This document shows positions 25,995-34,763 of a stretch of DNA of 64,000 nucleotides, piece by piece. A program made the position numbers and the translations under genes. Positions within the stretch are counted from its first letter, which is position 1; each line of letters begins with the position of its first letter. Source of the DNA: Oscillospiraceae bacterium (GTDB lineage Bacteria > Bacillota > Clostridia > Oscillospirales > Oscillospiraceae); assembly GCA_022846075.1 (NCBI GenBank), contig AP025582.1, forward strand, positions 1,302,001-1,366,000, in the 5' to 3' direction. The notes under the pieces were generated by a model that saw nothing but the letters and a program-made list of their open reading frames with translations, did no database searches and was not told the origin of the DNA.

Positions 25995-26583
25995 GGAAAG
26001 AAAAAGAGAAAAATATCTGCCCACACTTCTGGTTCAGCAGATCCGCCTGCAATGGTATAAAGACTGCCGGGGCGGAAACGCCGCCGCACAACGGAACCAG
26101 TATCCCAGAGCGATGCGGCTGCCGAAAGACTTCTTCTCTTATTATTCCTTTGGCCTGCCTACTCACTTTGCATCTATCATACAGAGGCCCGATGAATTTC
26201 AGATCGATAGGGACTGTCGTAGGCTGATGGAATGGAAGCCCAATGGCACAATGCGGCTTCCCCCTTTTGAACTGATTCAGCAGGAGCCCGGAATCCATGT
26301 GCGCTACCGCAATGATTGGCACATCGGTGCGATGCCGGAGCGATATACCTACGATAAGGCCGGGCAAAAACAGCCCCTCAATGAGCTGGCACTGGATTTG
26401 ATTCCTGGTGATTATGGTCGGGCTGTCTGCAATGGGCGGTTCCGGGACTGGGATACCGGGATCTGGTATTATGTGCTGGATATTTTGAATGTGATGCCGC
26501 TTACGGAGCCCACCGACTCATTGACCAGTTTTACGGACAGAGAACCGAATAAGATATATACCCAGATGGACCGGCTGTGGTGA
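25984..26583 (+). CDS. Unknown immunity-like protein (199 residues)
   Basis: It starts 11 nt before the previous stop. Basic N-terminal helix (KAEERKREKYLPTLLVQQIR), then beta-rich domain with RLPKDFFSYYSFGLPTHFAS and RYRNDWHIGAMPERYTYDK. No known motif is seen. Its position and size fit the immunity array. Confidence 0.5.
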   Translation: MKAEERKREKYLPTLLVQQIRLQWYKDCRGGNAAAQRNQYPRAMRLPKDFFSYYSFGLPTHFASIIQRPDEFQIDRDCRRLMEWKPNGTMRLPPFELIQQEPGIHVRYRNDWHIGAMPERYTYDKAGQKQPLNELALDLIPGDYGRAVCNGRFRDWDTGIWYYVLDILNVMPLTEPTDSLTSFTDREPNKIYTQMDRLW

Positions 26584-26605
26584 GGAAAGACAGGAGGAAA
26601 GCCAC

Positions 26606-27241
26606 ATGATTTCAACAAAAGATTTATCTGGCCTGCCCAATGCGGAGCGCCTGAAAAAATTCTGCAAAGGGCTGGCGGCTCTGGACATCATCATGCTGGA
26701 GGAGGAATGGAACTTCATCCGCCACTATACCTACAACCCCGTATGGCGAAAAGGCAAGGAGGCATTCTTTGCCACCGATGGCAGTGACCAGAGCATGATC
26801 GTCCTATTCGCGCCGGAAGGCTGTGTGATCAACGGTGTGGATTCCGAACTCTACGACTGGGAGGAAAAGCTTCCCCACATCGAAGACCTGATAGCGGGGA
26901 TGCCGCCCGCTCTGCAAAAGCTTATGACCAGCCGTGAGGTCAAAAAGATGAAAAGCACCTTCTGCGTCTGGACGGAAGATGGCACCACATGGCACTGCAA
27001 TCCCATGGACGGCGAGGATGCATCCAAGGATCTGCTCCCCACGATTGATGGCAATCCACAGACCTATGTGGAGTATGGAAAGTGGTTTTACCCAGCAGAC
27101 CTGCCTTTGGAGGCTGTGCGCCAGCTTGCTGACGGGGTACCAGTGACAAAAGAACTGGTCGCTGCGTTGAACCCTAAGCGCAATGAATGGGAAGAAATCA
27201 AGGCGGGCCTGGACAAGATAGGGTATCCAAACGAACTTTGA
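26606..27241 (+). CDS. Unknown immunity-like protein (211 residues)
   Basis: ATG 26606 follows AGGAGG. The N-terminal helices (LPNAERLKKFCKGLAALDII) lead to a central beta sheet that includes GKEAFFATDGSDQSMIVLF. A helical end carries basic residues. The order resembles predicted immunity proteins that bind their toxin through a mixed sheet. Family not recognised. Confidence 0.55.
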   Translation: MISTKDLSGLPNAERLKKFCKGLAALDIIMLEEEWNFIRHYTYNPVWRKGKEAFFATDGSDQSMIVLFAPEGCVINGVDSELYDWEEKLPHIEDLIAGMPPALQKLMTSREVKKMKSTFCVWTEDGTTWHCNPMDGEDASKDLLPTIDGNPQTYVEYGKWFYPADLPLEAVRQLADGVPVTKELVAALNPKRNEWEEIKAGLDKIGYPNEL

Positions 27242-27267
27242 TTCGCAGCAGACAGGAGATGATTTGA

Positions 27268-27822
27268 ATGATCAAAGAACGCATTCCAATCTCCGGCGAT
27301 CTCAAAAGCAAGGTCAAGCAGCTGATGGAGTACGCCGGGTGGCAGGAAAGCCGCAGTGTGGATATTTCCATTGCGGAGCAGTATTACGCCGATCATGGCG
27401 CCCCGATAATGAAGTCCACCCAGCGGTTTTACCGCAAGTATTTCGGCCTGTGCTGTCAGTGGTACTTGGCACAGAAAAAGTTGAACTGGGCAGCGGACTT
27501 TGAATTCGCTCTGTTCCCTTACCTGGTCAACGGGATCAAAAACCATTTGGAGGACGCCTATTTCCGGGATATGTCCGGCTGTAAGCTGGCGGAGATCGAG
27601 CAGGCAGCTGGTCAGAAGTGCCAACCCATCGGTCATATCGGCTACTACTACCCGGCGGAGGTTTGGATCTCCGAGTACGGGAAACTGTATGCGAAATATG
27701 AGTACCAGGATGAAATTGAGTGCTTTCCCGATGTGTTTGCCCTGATCGAGCGGGAACTGCGGGCATGTAAATTTGATTCCGCCGCCATGAAAACTGTGGA
27801 GGCGCTGGACGGAAAGCTGTGA
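27268..27822 (+). CDS. SUKH-3-like immunity protein
   Basis: 184 residues. C-terminal motif CQPIGHIGYYYPAEVWISEY then GKLYAKYEYQDEIECFPDVF matches the SUKH-3 pattern (an I/PIG strand, then 'GxxYxx' and a closing helix). SUKH proteins are immunity proteins that neutralise diverse toxins, often nucleases or deaminases. The N-terminal helical part holds SVDISIAEQYYADHGAPIM, typical of the family lead-in. Confidence 0.65.
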   Translation: MIKERIPISGDLKSKVKQLMEYAGWQESRSVDISIAEQYYADHGAPIMKSTQRFYRKYFGLCCQWYLAQKKLNWAADFEFALFPYLVNGIKNHLEDAYFRDMSGCKLAEIEQAAGQKCQPIGHIGYYYPAEVWISEYGKLYAKYEYQDEIECFPDVFALIERELRACKFDSAAMKTVEALDGKL

Positions 27823-27845
27823 GGACGCATCAAGGAGGAACTGAC

Positions 27846-28694
27846 ATGAGCATAAAAGAAAAACTGGAGTCGTTGGGCAGAAACAGCATTCAGCTGAAAA
27901 TTGCCAGAAAAGAAACATACAAGCTGGGCGCCACCCGCTTCGGCGGAAAGCCGGATGTGCCCCCGGACTTCGTTTGGCCTACTTATGAGGGCGAGAGCTA
28001 TGACCATGTGGTAAAAGATCGTCCTCTCACTTTCCTGGCCCAGTTCAACTGTGAGGAGCTGGCCCAGTTTGACAAAGAGCATCTTCTGCCCGATCACGGT
28101 CTGCTCTCCTTCTTCTATGAGACGGATACCCAGTGCTGGGGCTATGACCCCAAGAATCAGGGCTGTGCCCGTGTCTACTGGTTTGAGGACATGTCCGCGC
28201 TGTCTGCCGCTGACTTCCCGGCAGATATGGGAGAGGATTTCAAGTTTCCCATGGTCAAGATCAAGCTGGATGCCAAGACCTCCTATCCTTCCTGGCAGGA
28301 CTTCAGCGAGATGTTCCCGGATGAAAAGGATGACGACGCTTTCAACGATGCTTTGGATGAACTGACTGGCGAGGACCCCGAGAACCCGGATGATCGCTCC
28401 CAGCTGCTGGGCTGGCCCGATGTGATCCAGAACAGCATGTTTGACGAGTGCGACCTGGTGACTCAGGGCTACTATCTGGGCAACGGCTGGCTCAATATCC
28501 CCAAGGAGGTCCGTCAGCGGGCGGAAGAAACGGCCCGTGACCGCTGGATGCTGCTGTTCCAGCTGGATATCGTGGAGCTTGGCGACTTTGAGCTGATGTT
28601 CGGAGACTGCGGGCACATCTATTTCTACATTACCAAAGAGCACCTGGCCGCCCGCCGCTTTGACCGGATCTGGCTGATCCTCCAGTGCTATTAA
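27846..28694 (+). CDS. DUF1963 (YwqG-like) protein
   Basis: 282 residues; ATG 27846 has GGAGGAAC. Diagnostic blocks are TRFGGKPDVPPDFVWPTYEG, PLTFLAQFNCEEL, GLLSFFYETDTQCWGYDPK and LLLFQLDIVELGDFELMFGD followed by GHIYFYI. This is the complete DUF1963 layout (B. subtilis YwqG type). YwqG homologues sit beside LXG/polymorphic toxin loci and are treated as immunity-like. The family assignment is firm, the biochemical role unknown. Confidence 0.85.
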   Translation: MSIKEKLESLGRNSIQLKIARKETYKLGATRFGGKPDVPPDFVWPTYEGESYDHVVKDRPLTFLAQFNCEELAQFDKEHLLPDHGLLSFFYETDTQCWGYDPKNQGCARVYWFEDMSALSAADFPADMGEDFKFPMVKIKLDAKTSYPSWQDFSEMFPDEKDDDAFNDALDELTGEDPENPDDRSQLLGWPDVIQNSMFDECDLVTQGYYLGNGWLNIPKEVRQRAEETARDRWMLLFQLDIVELGDFELMFGDCGHIYFYITKEHLAARRFDRIWLILQCY

Positions 28695-28698
28695 AACT

Positions 28699-29703
28699 AT
28701 GAAACAGGACTTTACGATTTGGCGCAATCAAATATTGCAGAATCCACGGGACATTTCACCGCTGAAATTCGGGATGTCACAGGATGAGGTCATAGAAATC
28801 TTCGGGAATCCCGATGCCGTTTCCACCATGAGAAGCGACGGGAAACCTTTGATCCTCAAATACCATGACATTGAACTGCATTTCGATAGAAAGGCCCCTC
28901 ATGGGCTCTACTTAATTTACAGCGACGATGAGATCGAGTTGAGCATGACTGCCGAGCACGAAGAAACGCTGCAACCAATCACCAACACAGAGCCAGTGGA
29001 CAACGAATTTTTCCTTCGGGATGGAGCGGTCTATTTCTCCGGCCTATATGAAAACGGTCTGCTTAAAGGTGTTGTGCCCAAAGACTTCTGCTGCTGGCAT
29101 TACTGGGGCAAGTCCTCTGCGGCCTGCTTTCTCGGCGGGATTCGCCTTCGTGGAGCAGACCCGGTATCGTTTAGGGTGTTAAACTATGCCTACGCGATGG
29201 ACAAAACAGCCGTCTACACCACCAGCGGGAGAATCCCAGATGTAGAGCTGGCAGCCTTCCAGGTGTTGGACAATGGCCAGAACGATTCGGGCGCGCCACA
29301 GGGATATGCAAAGGACAGCCGGCAAGTCTACTTCCACAACGGAGACGGCAAGGTGAAGATCATCAAAGACGCGGAAGTTTCCTCTTTCCGCTCGTTGGGC
29401 GATACCTATTTTGCCAGGGATGAGAAACGGATCTATGCCTACGGCAAACAGCTTCCCAAAGCAGAGCTGACTTCCTGGGAACTGCTTAGGCACTGGTATT
29501 CCCGCGATGCCAGGCGGGTGTATTACCTCAACCGGGAGATCAAGGGGGCGGATCGGGACAGTTTTGCGGTATGTACCCCGTTGGACGCACCTCCGCTTGC
29601 CGACCATCTGGCCCGCGACAAAGACCATTTTTACCAAAATGATGAGATAATGGAAGAAACACAGTGGCTGGAACAGCTGCGTAAAATGACCCAAGAACCG
29701 TAA
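28699..29703 (+). CDS. DKNYY-domain protein
   Basis: 334 residues. The C-terminal two thirds contain repeats of the type YAKDSRQVYFHNGDGKVKI and YSRDARRVYYLNREIKGADR, characteristic of the DKNYY family (repeats that follow displayed D-x-x-x-VYY units). The N-terminal ~110 residues form a separate small domain (MSQDEVIEIFGNPDAVSTMR). No strong ribosome site precedes ATG 28699, so coupling to the DUF1963 gene (4-nt gap) is likely. DKNYY proteins occur in immunity loci. Confidence 0.75.
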   Translation: MKQDFTIWRNQILQNPRDISPLKFGMSQDEVIEIFGNPDAVSTMRSDGKPLILKYHDIELHFDRKAPHGLYLIYSDDEIELSMTAEHEETLQPITNTEPVDNEFFLRDGAVYFSGLYENGLLKGVVPKDFCCWHYWGKSSAACFLGGIRLRGADPVSFRVLNYAYAMDKTAVYTTSGRIPDVELAAFQVLDNGQNDSGAPQGYAKDSRQVYFHNGDGKVKIIKDAEVSSFRSLGDTYFARDEKRIYAYGKQLPKAELTSWELLRHWYSRDARRVYYLNREIKGADRDSFAVCTPLDAPPLADHLARDKDHFYQNDEIMEETQWLEQLRKMTQEP

Positions 29704-29719
29704 ACGGAGGAAAACGGCT

Positions 29720-30265
29720 ATGGACTATTTGAAGATATTGCATGAAAACCCTGATTTAGCGGATGAATTTGATTTGCTGTTTGACTTCTTCCTGCTGGAT
29801 GAGTTATCCCCGCGGGATGACGCAGAAGGCCGATGCACCTTCTCCCTGCCCGGTATGGCCTTTGCCAGAGATGGCTCCGGCGGAGAATACCACCTGTTGG
29901 AAGATGGCTCCATCGGCTATTACAGCAGTGAAGGTGAGGCGGGCCGTCTGGCTGAGAGCATGGCCGACCTCTTTTCCCTGCTTGTGAATTGTATCTGCTG
30001 GCACGACTGCTGTGACACAAAGCAGTATGTGGATTCCAAAACATTGGAGGAGTATGGGCAGAGACAGCGCAACTGTAACTTAGAAGATATGGATATGGAC
30101 AGCTTGCGGCGGGTGTCTGATGCCCTCGGCATCCCTACTGATGAGCCGCTGGCTCCTGTTCTGGAGCGGTTCCGCAAAGCAACCCAGCGTGAGCCTCTGT
30201 ATCAGTGTATATTTCACGAGGACGACGGTAGCCTGACCGAATCATACGGTTTGATGTTTGAATGA
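29720..30265 (+). CDS. Immunity-like protein (181 residues)
   Basis: ATG 29720 follows ACGGAGG. A SMI1/SUKH-like surface pattern is seen: GMAFARDGSGGEYHLLEDGS, then GYYSSEGEAGRLAESMADLF, that is a strand ending in a Gly-rich turn followed by a closing helix. It may be a divergent SUKH-type protein. Confidence in the fold is low. Confidence 0.55.
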   Translation: MDYLKILHENPDLADEFDLLFDFFLLDELSPRDDAEGRCTFSLPGMAFARDGSGGEYHLLEDGSIGYYSSEGEAGRLAESMADLFSLLVNCICWHDCCDTKQYVDSKTLEEYGQRQRNCNLEDMDMDSLRRVSDALGIPTDEPLAPVLERFRKATQREPLYQCIFHEDDGSLTESYGLMFE

Positions 30266-30281
30266 GAAAGGAGCAATCCCT

Positions 30282-30608
30282 ATGAAAGCATTTGACCCCA
30301 ATTACAAGCTGCTGGACGAGATGTATCAGGACGATTACTATCCTGCTTTTCTGGTGGACAAGGTAAAAGACGAGCTTCAGAAGGTCATCGACCTGCTGGA
30401 GAGCGGCGAAACCGACACCGAAGTGGTGCAGGAGACACTGGACGAGGCGGTCTGCGGCATCAATGATCTCCAGGAGGAGTTTGACGAGAACGACAGTGAG
30501 ATCGAAACGGTGGCGCGGGAATGTATCGCAGCAACCGTGGCCTACATTCTGGCATGGTTTGACATCCCCATTGATACCGAGGAGGCCATCCGGGAACGGG
30601 ACTGGTGA
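30282..30608 (+). CDS. DUF5713 protein
   Basis: 108 residues from ATG 30282 (AAAGGAGC). The blocks FDPNYKLLDEMYQDDYYPAF, DLQEEFDENDSEIETVAREC and AWFDIPIDTEEAIRERDW are typical of DUF5713, a small acidic helical family. It is found among predicted immunity genes of Firmicutes and Bacteroidetes. Its acidic surface may mimic nucleic acid. Confidence 0.8.
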   Translation: MKAFDPNYKLLDEMYQDDYYPAFLVDKVKDELQKVIDLLESGETDTEVVQETLDEAVCGINDLQEEFDENDSEIETVARECIAATVAYILAWFDIPIDTEEAIRERDW

Positions 30609-30613
30609 TCCCT

Positions 30614-30820
30614 ATGGCAGAAAAAGAACTGGCCCTTTGTGATGAGTGCGGCAGCCTGTTTTTCAAAGGCTCATCGAAGATGATGGGGCTGTGCCCGGAA
30701 TGTGCCCATATTCTCTATGGCTACCCAAATTGTGACCATCATTTTCAGAATGGCCGGTGTGTGAACTGCTACTGGGACGGCTCGGAGAGCGCGTACATCA
30801 AGTCACTGAAAAGGAATTGA
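30614..30820 (+). CDS. Small zinc-ribbon protein (68 residues)
   Basis: ATG 30614 has GGGAC at ~10 nt; an earlier GTG overlaps the previous stop. It holds six Cys in CDEC, CPEC, CDHH and CVNC arrangements (ALCDECGSLFF, GLCPECAHILYGY, CVNCYWDG), probably two zinc sites. Unknown function; it co-occurs with DUF5713 here. Confidence 0.6.
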   Translation: MAEKELALCDECGSLFFKGSSKMMGLCPECAHILYGYPNCDHHFQNGRCVNCYWDGSESAYIKSLKRN

Positions 30821-30824
30821 AAAC

Positions 30825-31061
30825 ATGGATTGGAAATATGAAACCTTTGGCCCAGACGGTCAATGCAAATTGTTCGGTGTGAACATCTTTGACTATGACT
30901 GGAAAACCACCGGCAAGCGGGTAAAAGTCCAAGACCCGATCTATCACCAGGACCATACTTTCGAGGTCTGGCAGGTAGAGATTGACGGGCAGCTCCACCG
31001 CTTTGCCGCCGGAGAGTTTTCCAACTGCGTGTGGGGATTTTATTTAGAGAAAGACGGATGA
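30825..31061 (+). CDS. Small beta-rich immunity-like protein (78 residues)
   Basis: It starts 5 nt after the previous stop. The sequence (YETFGPDGQCKLFGVNIFDY then VWQVEIDGQLHRFAAGEFSN) forms a compact beta barrel ending in CVWGFYL. The pattern is familiar from predicted immunity proteins of Firmicutes, but I cannot name the family. Confidence 0.55.
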   Translation: MDWKYETFGPDGQCKLFGVNIFDYDWKTTGKRVKVQDPIYHQDHTFEVWQVEIDGQLHRFAAGEFSNCVWGFYLEKDG

Positions 31062-31076
31062 GAGGAGCGTGGTGCC

Positions 31077-32558
31077 ATGAAAGCCAATGCCGGAGAGGTC
31101 TATACGGTCTACAACCAATATCTGAAACGCTACACCGCCTGTCAGGTGGCCTATATTGCGCCGCCGGACATGGTGAGCAAAGAGTCTTGGGCGGTGATCC
31201 TCTCTCTGGACTGGGTGGGGGACGCCCCTCTGACTGCGGAGGAACTGCCTCATCTCCGCCCGCTCTACATGGATTTCATGTACTGGTCCCGTGACCTTCA
31301 TCTGCTGCGGGTGCCGTTGGAGATCCCGCCCCAGTACACGCTGGTGGGCACACTTCCGCCCTTCACCGACCAGCCCTGCTACTCCTACGGCGGCTGGAGT
31401 GACGGCCATGATGTGTACCTCCAGATCCGGTGGCAAGCCATCCCGGAGGAACGGCGGCGGGCCTTCAAGAAGGCCATGGAGAGCGACGAGCAAACGGAGA
31501 TCGGCGGCATCCCGCTGAAGGTCAGCAGCCATCGGGTGATGGACCAATACGCACCATTTGATTCGGCGCTGGAACTGGCGGTGCTGCCCTGCCTCTCCGA
31601 ACTCATCTGCGAGCAATGGCACCCGGATCTGCTGGAGTTTTTGCGGGGCAATCCCTTCATCCGTGAACTCACCCTGCTGAACCACAGCCAGAGGACACTT
31701 GATCTGCGGGGCACCAGCATCAGAAAGCTGATGCTGGACATGACCGGCCTTCAGGAACTGTGGCTGGGTGAGGGAACGGAGCAGCTCCTGTTCCAGAACA
31801 AGGGGCCGGACGCCTGTACCATCCATGCCCCCGAAGATGGCAGCGGTCTGACCCTCCAATTTATCGGGGAATACCGCCCGCACACGGAACTGCCGAACCT
31901 ATGGGGGCTGCATGGCATCCAGCTGAAGGACTTTGATCTGACCGGGCTGGCTGCGGTTCATCCCCATCTGAAGGAACTGCGGCTCTGGGGCGCGCCGGGA
32001 AACCTGGGGAACTTCTCCGCCGTGGGAGGGTTCCGGGAACTGACGAACCTCTCCACTTTCGACCTGTTCGGCTTCGGGGCGGACGACATCCCCACCCCGG
32101 AACAGATGTCGGAGCTTCGCTGGTTCTGGATGACCAGCCTGCCGGAGACGGCGGCAAAAGCGGCAAAGCAACTCTGGAAAAGAAAGCCGGGAATGGACCT
32201 GCGGATCACCAAACCCCGGAAACCGGAGTGGCTGGCGCAAAACCTGGACAATTCCTTCCGAGGCTGGGACGGTGCGGAGCATATCCCTGCCGCTGCTGCG
32301 AAAAAGGCAGCCAATCAATACCGCAAGACCCGTTCCCAGCTGATGAAGCTGGCCGCCGAGCCGGGCGGGGACGCCCAGGCCCAGGCGCTGGAGGCGGTGG
32401 CAGCCTATACCCAGACCTTCAACAAGATGGGCTTCATCGAAACCGAGGAGCGGGATGAGATCTATATGGCCCTGCGGGGTATTCTGGATGCCCTGCCGGG
32501 AGATATGCTCCAGAAAGATGCCCTGATTGAGAAGTTTGAAGAACTAAGAGATTTTTGA
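31077..32558 (+). CDS. Imm26-like N-terminus plus leucine-rich-repeat-like protein
   Basis: 493 residues. The first ~60 residues (GEVYTVYNQYLKRYTACQVA, then WAVILSLDWVGD) resemble Imm26-type domains. Residues ~155-340 are leucine-rich-repeat-like strands, for example FLRGNPFIRELTLLNHSQRT, SIRKLMLDMTGLQELWLGEG and LKELRLWGAPGNLGNFSAVG. The C-terminal ~110 residues are helical. LRR-like proteins with WGR/Imm26 neighbours occur in polyimmunity loci. The repeats are probably a ligand-binding surface. Confidence 0.65.
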   Translation: MKANAGEVYTVYNQYLKRYTACQVAYIAPPDMVSKESWAVILSLDWVGDAPLTAEELPHLRPLYMDFMYWSRDLHLLRVPLEIPPQYTLVGTLPPFTDQPCYSYGGWSDGHDVYLQIRWQAIPEERRRAFKKAMESDEQTEIGGIPLKVSSHRVMDQYAPFDSALELAVLPCLSELICEQWHPDLLEFLRGNPFIRELTLLNHSQRTLDLRGTSIRKLMLDMTGLQELWLGEGTEQLLFQNKGPDACTIHAPEDGSGLTLQFIGEYRPHTELPNLWGLHGIQLKDFDLTGLAAVHPHLKELRLWGAPGNLGNFSAVGGFRELTNLSTFDLFGFGADDIPTPEQMSELRWFWMTSLPETAAKAAKQLWKRKPGMDLRITKPRKPEWLAQNLDNSFRGWDGAEHIPAAAAKKAANQYRKTRSQLMKLAAEPGGDAQAQALEAVAAYTQTFNKMGFIETEERDEIYMALRGILDALPGDMLQKDALIEKFEELRDF

Positions 32559-32570
32559 GGATATGAGTTT

Positions 32571-33161
32571 ATGAGCCGAATCGTCGATGAACCCTGCTTT
32601 ACATATAGCGCCTTCACCACCGGCATCCAGGTAAAATGCCCCAAGTGTCACGGCGCAGGTATTGTAACAGCGGATGAGGATAACGCCTATTTCCGCTGCC
32701 TGAGCTGCGGCCACCGGATGACGCAGGATCGGACGATCTACCGTTATGATGTCCATAACCAATGCAAAAACTGCGGCAGGTACTACCGAGTGGATATTGA
32801 AGATACGGCAAAGCAGCGCTTTCCCGTCCTCCATGTGGCCTGTCCCTACTGTGGGACAACCATGCCGGGCGAGGTACACAAGACGGCGGAGGCTTTCTCC
32901 TATGGTGCGGAGATTCAGGGCGGCAAGGACCCCTGGTTCGGCCTGGAACTGTGGTTTTTGACCTCATTCCAGGGTAAGCCGGTCTGGGTCCTCAACCGGG
33001 AGTACCTCGCCTATCTGATCGGCTATCTCAGCGCCGACCTGCGGGAAAAGCCATCGGGAAGCCAGAAAAAGACCCAGGCCGACCATCTCCCCACCTTCAT
33101 GAAAACCGCCAAGAACCGGGGGCGGATCGTGAAGCTGCTGAAGAAGCTACAGGAGGGATGA
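32571..33161 (+). CDS. Multi-zinc-ribbon protein (196 residues)
   Basis: Three Cys pairs: CPKCHGAG, CLSCGHRM and CKNCGRYY, plus CPYCGTTM, in the first ~110 residues, consistent with two zinc ribbons. A conserved FGLELWFLTSFQGKPVWVLN strand-helix follows, then a basic C-terminus. It occurs in similar arrays; nucleic-acid binding is possible. The stop region overlaps the reading frame of the next gene, whose ribosome site lies inside this one. Confidence 0.65.
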   Translation: MSRIVDEPCFTYSAFTTGIQVKCPKCHGAGIVTADEDNAYFRCLSCGHRMTQDRTIYRYDVHNQCKNCGRYYRVDIEDTAKQRFPVLHVACPYCGTTMPGEVHKTAEAFSYGAEIQGGKDPWFGLELWFLTSFQGKPVWVLNREYLAYLIGYLSADLREKPSGSQKKTQADHLPTFMKTAKNRGRIVKLLKKLQEG

Positions 33162-33163
33162 GG

Positions 33164-34294
33164 ATGGATCAGAATGTCCTTTATCGTGGTCAGCGTCTTA
33201 CCCTGACGCGGTTTTGGGCGACGGGAGAGCCTTGCCTGTGGATCACCGACCCGGAGCAGATCGGGATGCCTAAAATGGAATTTGTGGGAGGCCACCCGGA
33301 CGAATACTGCATTTTCCTGAAAAATCTGACTGAAACAGAGCTGGCACAGATCACATCCCTGGACGGCGCTCCGCTGGATGTAAAAAAAGAACTTCGACAG
33401 TTTCTAACAGGAAAGGACAACCCTATGGCACTACAAGATAAGAAAATCATGCCTCCCCCTTGGCTGGCCCACCGGGAGATCGAGCGATACTCCATTGGCT
33501 GGCGCATGGGCTATGGGGAGGATTACATAGACCGATTTGGCGATTGGCTGGACACCCTTTCCCCGGAGGAGCGGACGGAATACCGCACTCTCTTTCCCGA
33601 GCCGGTGACCTGGAAGGGCTGGTGGGATGACGAGGACAGGGTTGAGGTGCTGACGCACGGCGACTTCCTGGTGGAGGCGTGGCAGCCGGAGGGCAGGCCC
33701 AAGTACACCCGCCAGTGGTTCCAGCAGGAGTTTACCGCGGGACGGAAGCGGGAGCTGTGCCTGTTCTGGGGGCATCAGCCTGCCCAGGACGGCCAGCTGA
33801 CAAAAAGCTGCCTCAGCCAGTGGTGGATGGAGGACTTCTATACGACGGCTGACTCCTACCTCTGCATGGAGCAGTACATGATGGCTGCCAAGGCCGAGCT
33901 GTTCGGCGACAAAGAGATCCGGGACCAGATTTTGAAATGCAGCGACCAAAAGCAGATCAAGGCCCTGGGCCGCAAGGTGCGGGGCTTTGATCAGAAGGTA
34001 TGGGACAAGTTCAAGTACGCCATTGTGCTACTTGGCAACTGGCACAAATTCAGCCAGAACCGCGAACTGCGGGAGTTTTTGCTTTCCACCGGGGACAGCG
34101 TGCTGGTGGAGGCCAGCCCCTACGATGCCATCTGGGGCATCCGCCTCGCGGCCTGTTCACCGGAAGCCCAGGACCCGATAAAGTGGCGCGGACAAAACCT
34201 GCTGGGCTTTGCGCTGATGGAGGTGCGGGACGAGCTGCGCCGAGTGACACAGAATGAAATGCTTTGCGATTGGAGTACAGTATGGCAACAATGA
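33164..34294 (+). CDS. NADAR-domain protein (ADP-ribose N-glycosidase family)
   Basis: 376 residues. ATG 33164 is chosen because AGGAGGG sits 6 nt upstream; ATG 33158 directly touches it. The C-terminal ~190-360 is a NADAR (YbiA-like) domain: FWGHQP, then LSQWWMEDF, AEQ-type EQYMMAAKAELFGD, KALGRKVRGFDQKVWDKFK and LVEASPYDAIWGIRL with GQNLLGFALMEVRDEL. NADAR enzymes remove ADP-ribose from nucleobases such as guanine and act as antidotes to ADP-ribosylating toxins (established for several). The N-terminal ~130 residues are a separate unknown domain. Its place in the array supports a detoxification role. Confidence 0.85.
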   Translation: MDQNVLYRGQRLTLTRFWATGEPCLWITDPEQIGMPKMEFVGGHPDEYCIFLKNLTETELAQITSLDGAPLDVKKELRQFLTGKDNPMALQDKKIMPPPWLAHREIERYSIGWRMGYGEDYIDRFGDWLDTLSPEERTEYRTLFPEPVTWKGWWDDEDRVEVLTHGDFLVEAWQPEGRPKYTRQWFQQEFTAGRKRELCLFWGHQPAQDGQLTKSCLSQWWMEDFYTTADSYLCMEQYMMAAKAELFGDKEIRDQILKCSDQKQIKALGRKVRGFDQKVWDKFKYAIVLLGNWHKFSQNRELREFLLSTGDSVLVEASPYDAIWGIRLAACSPEAQDPIKWRGQNLLGFALMEVRDELRRVTQNEMLCDWSTVWQQ

Positions 34295-34740
34295 AACTCT
34301 ATGAACTGGTCAACCACTACCACATCGGCACGGAACTGACCTGCGCCGAGGCGATGTTCATGGCCTGCAATGAATATTACCATCTGAATTTGTCCGAGGA
34401 GACCCGGAAGATGTTCTCCGTCATGGGTCTTGGGATGCAGACGGAGCAGTCCTGCTGCGGTGCTTTCACTGTGGCAGTGGGGATCATTGGGCTGATGACC
34501 GCCAAAGAGGGTCAGACCGATGTGAACAACATGGAGGGCTACCGGATGATTGCTGAATTGACGGACTTCATGCTGGGCTTCTATGGAACGCTCCACTGTG
34601 TCGAGCTGCAAAAGCTGGAAATCATGGGTTATGAAAACCCTTGCCACGCCATTGTGGAGGCTCTGGCCAAGAAGTTGGAGGAGCTGCTGGCGGGTCGCAA
34701 GATCTTCCGCCCGGCAAATGCAGGACAGATCGGTTCCTGA
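34282..34740 (+). CDS. C-GCAxxG-C-C family protein
   Basis: 152 residues; ATG 34282 with TTGGAG 6 nt before. It begins within the end of the NADAR gene (13-nt overlap). The conserved Cys are in LTCAEAMFMACNEYY, QSCCGAFTVAVG, and later C residues (TLHCVELQKLE; NPCHAIVEAL). This is the C-GCAxxG-C-C family of probable metal or redox centre proteins. It is widespread in Firmicutes; a role in this array is unknown. Confidence 0.75.
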   Translation: MATMKLYELVNHYHIGTELTCAEAMFMACNEYYHLNLSEETRKMFSVMGLGMQTEQSCCGAFTVAVGIIGLMTAKEGQTDVNNMEGYRMIAELTDFMLGFYGTLHCVELQKLEIMGYENPCHAIVEALAKKLEELLAGRKIFRPANAGQIGS

Positions 34741-34763
34741 TATGCTGGAAAGCGAGGAAATAC

